A stretch of 64,000 nt of DNA from Chionis minor. Lineage: Eukaryota > Chordata > Aves > Charadriiformes > Chionididae. Below the pieces are notes generated by a model. That model ran no database searches. It was not told the DNA's origin and worked only from the letters and a program-made list of their open reading frames with translations. Where the stretch lies: the NCBI GenBank assembly GCA_013398295.1, contig VZSF01003598.1, forward strand, positions 186,001-250,000, read 5' to 3'. Made by a program: the position numbers and the translations under genes. Positions 58,801 through 64,000 of the stretch are shown here, piece by piece (the stretch's first letter is position 1; each line of letters opens with the position of its first letter).

Positions 58801-61800
58801 CTCTACACATGGCTACCCATGAAGAGAGTAATTAAGAAATGTCATTGCCTCCTTGGGAAAATACCATCGTGTCTCAAAAGAATGATGATAATCTCCATAA
58901 CAGTCTTGTTCTCTCTCTCTCTTCTCTTTGTTTTGGTGGAGAGTAAAAATGCGTGACAATGCACTCAAAGCTAAATGTGCTTTTGTTCTTCCTTTTGTTA
59001 CACATCAACCCAAATAAAGCGCTGTCCGTTGAGCCAAAACAAAGCTAGATTTAGAAGTAAGTGCGTGCACTCCCAAAGTCTGTATTACCAGGCAAAGCCA
59101 GATCCGCGTTGGGCATCCCTACTAAAAAGAGTATTTAAAATTCAAGCGTCTGGCACAAGAGAGGCAAAATCTTACACAGTCAAGTCCGCAAAGAGGAAGG
59201 CTTTTACTGAAGCTTCTGGATCTGACAAGCACTGAATGATCTGGGGAAAGGGGCAGTGTTACAGCCCTAGTCCAAGGGCCAGGGAATTTAAGGCAGGGCT
59301 GCTGTTTCAGGTCTGACTGCACTGAAGAGCTGCATTCCTGCAGTGGTGTGCAGCAGTGTTACCTAGGAAAAAGGTCAATACTTCCAGGCCAATGTAAACA
59401 AGACAATGGCTATTTTTCCAGCACTGGGCCAGACTCACATCATCCTTCACTAGGTGACCTTTGTATCGTACTCATTCTTTGTCAATCAGCCATAAAAGAC
59501 TGACCCTGTTAATTGACACCGTGCCTGAAAACATATAAATAAAACTGACCTTAAAGGTTACTACCTATTGTTTTCTAATAAAGATTTTTCAGAGAACTCC
59601 ATCCTGCTGGGGAGCAAAGCAGTATGTACTGTCAAGAGAGCAATGCGAAGGCCATTGCCAGGAGTCACCAAGGAAGCTAGAAACTTCTCTGTCATTCTTC
59701 CTCTCCCTGCCTACCACTAGAAATGGTACCACTGGAAACGCATGACAGCTAGAAGATATCTTGCTTGTCACAGCTGTACCTGTATAAATACCAGAAATCC
59801 CCTTACAAAAGGTGTGATTAATTACACAAGCAAGGATTTGAGAGAAAAAGGGTTAGTGCAGTAGTCTGCTAATGAGGCTGATCAATTCAAATACTTTTTT
59901 CCTTCCCAAATTTCATTCCAGGTTGTTTACTCTGCTCTCTGAAATTAAGCAGTTGTGTCTACACAGCTAACATACCTTTGATTCTCCAATTCACTGCACA
60001 TTTGTATTGCACTGGAGGTAAATATTTGCTGCTGGAAAGTAGTCAGCTGAGAGTTTAAATGTAACAATTACTATTTCTGTTTATTCCAGCCTGTTTCTCC
60101 AATAAAATTGAAAGGATGAGACGAGAAACTTTCATGGAAAAGACGTCTTTTGGTTTCTGTGTTACACAGTGCAAAAGGCCCAGGTTCCCAACTTCGGTTC
60201 TCAGACACTAGTACAACTCAGTCACTATCACTACTCACGTGTTTTATTCTAGAAACCTTCAGGCAGAAATACAGCATTGATTAGTGTGTTCTGAGATTCT
60301 GAGCAATTTTTTCTGCGAGCTCTATTACATACAGAATACTGATGCCATGTTGAAGGAATAAATGAGGGGGAAATTAAAAAAAAATAATAAAAATTTCAGA
60401 CTCCACTGATTATGGTAACTGTCATTCTCCAAAGGAGTCTGATGGGTCCCTGTTAGCTATCTCTGGCTTCCCAATTTCAAGACATTATTTAGTGACACTG
60501 CTGGTTTGGTCTGGCAGTCCCCCTCAGGATACAGCTGAAACCAATCAGGTAAGTAACTAGGCAAAAGATAATCACACTGAGGTTAAAAATATAATGGAAA
60601 AATGAATATTTAAAAAGAGCTGAATACACAGTTTGGAGAAAATGGAAATGATGGAAAATGACAACTCTTCATGGGCAGATTCAGAAAGAAGGGCTAGAAA
60701 AACGTTAGGCTTTTTAAATGGCTATTAGAAGAAGGGCTAAGTATTTTTAATTTTGACATTAAACTATTGCAAGAACAGTAAACAAAGACTAAAATCTGTT
60801 AAAAGTCCAAACGGAGAATTACCTCTGCAGTAGACACATAACCTTGCTTGATAAGAGCTGCAGTCCCTGTAAAAGCTGTATTAAGAGTTTTGGCTTCCTC
60901 TATCTTTTCTTTGCCTTTATCTACAGCAATAGATATTTTTCTTCAGCTATGGATTTGTAGGTTTGTATGAACACAATGGCATTTTCTACATGATTCCTAT
61001 ACATTCAGTAATGATGTCTCTGAGCCTTTAATTTTGAGTGAAAGTTGCAGAAAAATATAGGCATGACAGGGACATATTCAACTGATACAGCCTGAAAAAA
61101 ACTGAAAGGATCCTAAATCTCCTTTTAATTTCATGTACAATGTAAATTCTGAAGCAGTGACCTACTTCCCTTTCTGACCATTTATGTTGATCTCAGTCGT
61201 TCTGTCATTGACTTCAACAGACCTTGATCTTAATCCAGAAATGTGCAAATACGGTAAAAGGATGACTATTTTCTCCTTGGTTTATCAAGCCTAAAAGTGA
61301 AAAATCTCATGAAGAATTATTGTGTATAAGGTCCCGAACCAGGTGTTGACAACCAGCACAGATAATTTAGATGAATACTTAGAAGTATGTCTGATCAGCA
61401 ACCGATCTCAAAAGCAGTATTCTTCATAATAAGCAAAATGATTTAACACTATTGGTACGGCTAACCGCCCATATTATTTTTATTTAGCTTGAACAAATCC
61501 CCAGTGGATTTGCACCTAGAGGGAATTCACTTACATATTTTCAAAGGGATTTACAATAGAACTTAAAGCTCTCACTCTGTACTATTTTGGCTAAATACCT
61601 GCCTGAATGGGAAGATATAACTTCATTCTCATACTTTTCTAAAGCCACTCCATTTTCTAAGATGGCTCTCAAGGAGCAAAGAACTATAGAGCTTCAAAAC
61701 AACGGAGAAACACTTGGCTGAACACTCAGGGTCCCCGTAAAACAGACTTTCTTTGCTATAACACTGTAAAATGGAAAAAGGGAGAAGGGTAAAAGATGCA

Positions 61801-64000
61801 TGTGGTGGACAGAGGTGGAAATTACATTTAATAGGGCTATAAAATTCTGCCTGACTCAGATCAAATGCTTCTGTCTTTGCTGTCAGGCAAAATTATGGCA
61901 GATCAGTATTAATGGTGCGTTCTTTTGAATCTATAGTCCTGCTTCTCTTATTGATTTGTGGCAATGGGTCAACACAGAATCCTTAAAAAAGTACATATAT
62001 ATATATGCATATACGAGTTGTAGCCAGCAATGCTAAACCTGTGTGTGTTTTGTTTCATTTTGCTCCCATTTGCCACATGAACGTCTTTTCAAACACATTC
62101 ATTATTGTGACAACAGGTTGCATCTGCAATTCACCATCTGCCTAAACAACATTAACCTTCATGCAACCTCATATCATTATTGTTAGGCTTTGTCTGAAAT
62201 TTAAAATCCTCCTAATATAAGCTGGGGGAACAACCCTTGCACTTAATACTGTCTCTGCTATTACACGCACAACCATCCTTCTCTACTGCAGTTGGAAACT
62301 TGCATTTCAGATTGATTTTATTTACTGAAACACGCTAGACTCTTAAGGCAGCACTAGTGTGTGAGTAACTGCCTTGTACCACTGGACAGTCTTCGGACAG
62401 ACACACACACCTCCGCACCCCTGAGCGATGCTGCTGGGCTGCTGAAGTACAACGCCAAATTCCCTTTTCGCCGCTTCTAGAGACACAGATACCAGATTTG
62501 CCGGCCCCTTTAAATACCACAGCGCTATTCCTACAGAATCTTTTCAGAGGACTGCAAGTAGTTCTGGATGTTAAGAGTTTCCACTGAAAAATACAGCAAA
62601 GTCCCTCTAGTGGGAGTATTAACACAGCTTGCTGTTGCAACATAAGCACTATAAGGCAGTGGAACCACATCCAGCACTCACTTCTTGACAGCAAAAGTAT
62701 GGAATGAGACTAAGAAAGTTCAGTGAATGCTGAGTATATCACACGTTCATCCAACTGTTTTCATGAGAGCACAAAGCCTTTCCATACACCCAAGTCTAAC
62801 CCTCCTGACAGAAAGCTGATTATATATACACTTAGAGCATGTGCACAGCTGAATAACGGATCAGCTTTATTACTTTTTAAATATATCTTGTATTAGAGAG
62901 TATTTTAAATCAAAATCCAATTCAAAAAATCTTTCCTGAAAGTACGTTGCAGTTTAATAACTCAGGTTACAGCATCTCTGCGGTACTTTTCCAGAGCAGG
63001 AGGTAGGTGTCTTCCTCATTTCAAACTACCAGCATGTGTTTGGCTCAGACTACAGCTGGCACATCTGTTTGCAACCCGTGTCCATCACTCCAAGCACAAG
63101 GAAGGCAGGAGAGACTCCAGTTCAGGAAAACTTCCCTACATGTGAAGGGGCACATTAAGCATGTGCTTAAGTTTGAGCACTTGCTTAAGGTCCTTTCCCC
63201 AATCACACAAAGTTAAAACTAATTTTTTAATTACCTGATTTAGAGGTGCCTGAGGTAGAAGCAGAGCTTTCATTGACTTTCAGTCAGCTAGAGGGGTCAG
63301 AGCCCCACATTTGTGGATTTGGGGGCTGTGCACAATAAGATGGTGACAGTCGTGCACACCACTATCCGCTATCGTCCACATGCTTCCAACTCAAATTTCT
63401 TAATGTCATTTGGACAACGTATCTCAAACGTGACCACAGAAGACATAAGAAAAGAAGCCTATTAACCACTTCGCGGTTCATTTAATGGTTTCACTCTTGA
63501 AACTGCCAACAAGAAACCAAAGCAGCTTTTCTGAGATTTAGATATTTCTGCAATATTAAAGGCATCTTTATATAAAATATGTACTTTTATACTTTAAATT
63601 GTTGCGTTCCTAGTGTAAGTAACTTGCATTGTCTGTCAACTAGATACTCAGTTATACTTTGATCCAGAAAGAGAAATCTAGGTTTGCAGCTAAAAACATT
63701 TTGAAAGATAATATTTAGCTGTTTTTCTTTCTATTATTTCTGAGAAGAGCATACTGGTTCCCTGTCTTTTCAGAAATGTACAGCCTTTCCCTTCTTGTGT
63801 TTCCTCTCCTTACAGACCACACTACTCCATGCTGGTAGTTCTCTGCTCAGTTCTAAACAGACCTCTCCACTGTCGCTACCCGTATCCATTAGCAAAGTAT
63901 TTTTATATATACTGTACAATTTACTTTCATTGTCCGCTACTACTCTGTACTTAACATTCAGAAATTAAGTAGGGAGTGACTGGTCACCATTCTCACTACC

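Larger units (their letters stand above)
41639..64000 (-). other. ERBB4: ERBB4 intron 20, far portion (gene continues beyond base 64000)
   Basis: Continuation of the same intron to the window edge. This assignment is by inference: no exon, polyadenylated gene end or other gene interrupts it, and the homologous intron in human is also very long. It contains CR1 remnants at 43.7 and 49.7 kb, a CpG-richer block at 46.3-46.7 kb, small (AAT)n and (AAAT)n tracts, an ambiguous base at 52681, and motif-dense segments near 58.5, 59.5 and 62.4 kb. The stretches 42-46 kb, 50.1-58.3 kb and 60.2-62.3 kb otherwise show nothing I recognise. Confidence 0.75.

Overview
The window is vertebrate nuclear DNA, most likely from a bird. 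It is AT-rich, intron-dominated sequence carrying CR1-type LINE fragments with the typical ATTCTATG-like 3' tails, one avian-style solo LTR beginning TGTCCTGGTTTGAG, and a few degenerate MIR-like SINE relics. The only gene I can identify is ERBB4 (HER4 receptor tyrosine kinase), read on the minus strand. Five consecutive internal exons are present, with AG/GT borders and compatible phases. They total 648 coding bases (216 codons) and encode the kinase domain from the HRD catalytic loop to its C-terminal end, plus the first part of the cytoplasmic tail. By comparison with human ERBB4 (recalled, not searched) they correspond to exons 21-25.

Layout, in gene order from high to low coordinates: 64000-22007 is the downstream part of a very large intron (intron 20; exon 20 was not found in the window). 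Exon 21 (22006-21851) carries [11 protein letters not shown] and the activation-loop tyrosine. Exon 22 (19109-19034) carries the P+1 loop and start of helix F. Exon 23 (17061-16915) carries helices F-H. Exon 24 (14974-14877) carries the end of the kinase lobe. Exon 25 (12967-12797) carries the start of the C-tail, with EEYLVPQ and the first PPxY motif. Bases 12796-1 are the 5' part of intron 25. The alternative CYT-1 exon and the two last coding exons were not seen and should lie beyond base 1.

The intron sequence holds: a CR1 copy of about 1.36 kb at 40281-41638 with a dead reverse transcriptase and an internal deletion; smaller CR1 pieces near 20.3, 22.1, 43.7 and 49.7 kb; a solo LTR at 32961-33604 that landed about 20 bp from a MIR-like SINE; further MIR-like relics near 3.0, 12.2, 15.2 and 22.4 kb; an (ATC)18 microsatellite at 10616-10669; and several short tandem duplications and palindromes. 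Several intronic segments (about 34.6, 38.1, 46.3, 58.5, 59.5 and 62.4 kb) stand out by CpG retention, GC content or clustered homeodomain/SOX-like motifs. They are offered as candidate regulatory elements, not as proven ones.

I see no second protein-coding gene, no recognisable RNA gene, no CRISPR array and no prokaryote-like system. The many 60-140 codon open frames in the introns look like chance. The window is mainly a slice of a slowly evolving receptor kinase gene plus a readable record of old transposition.
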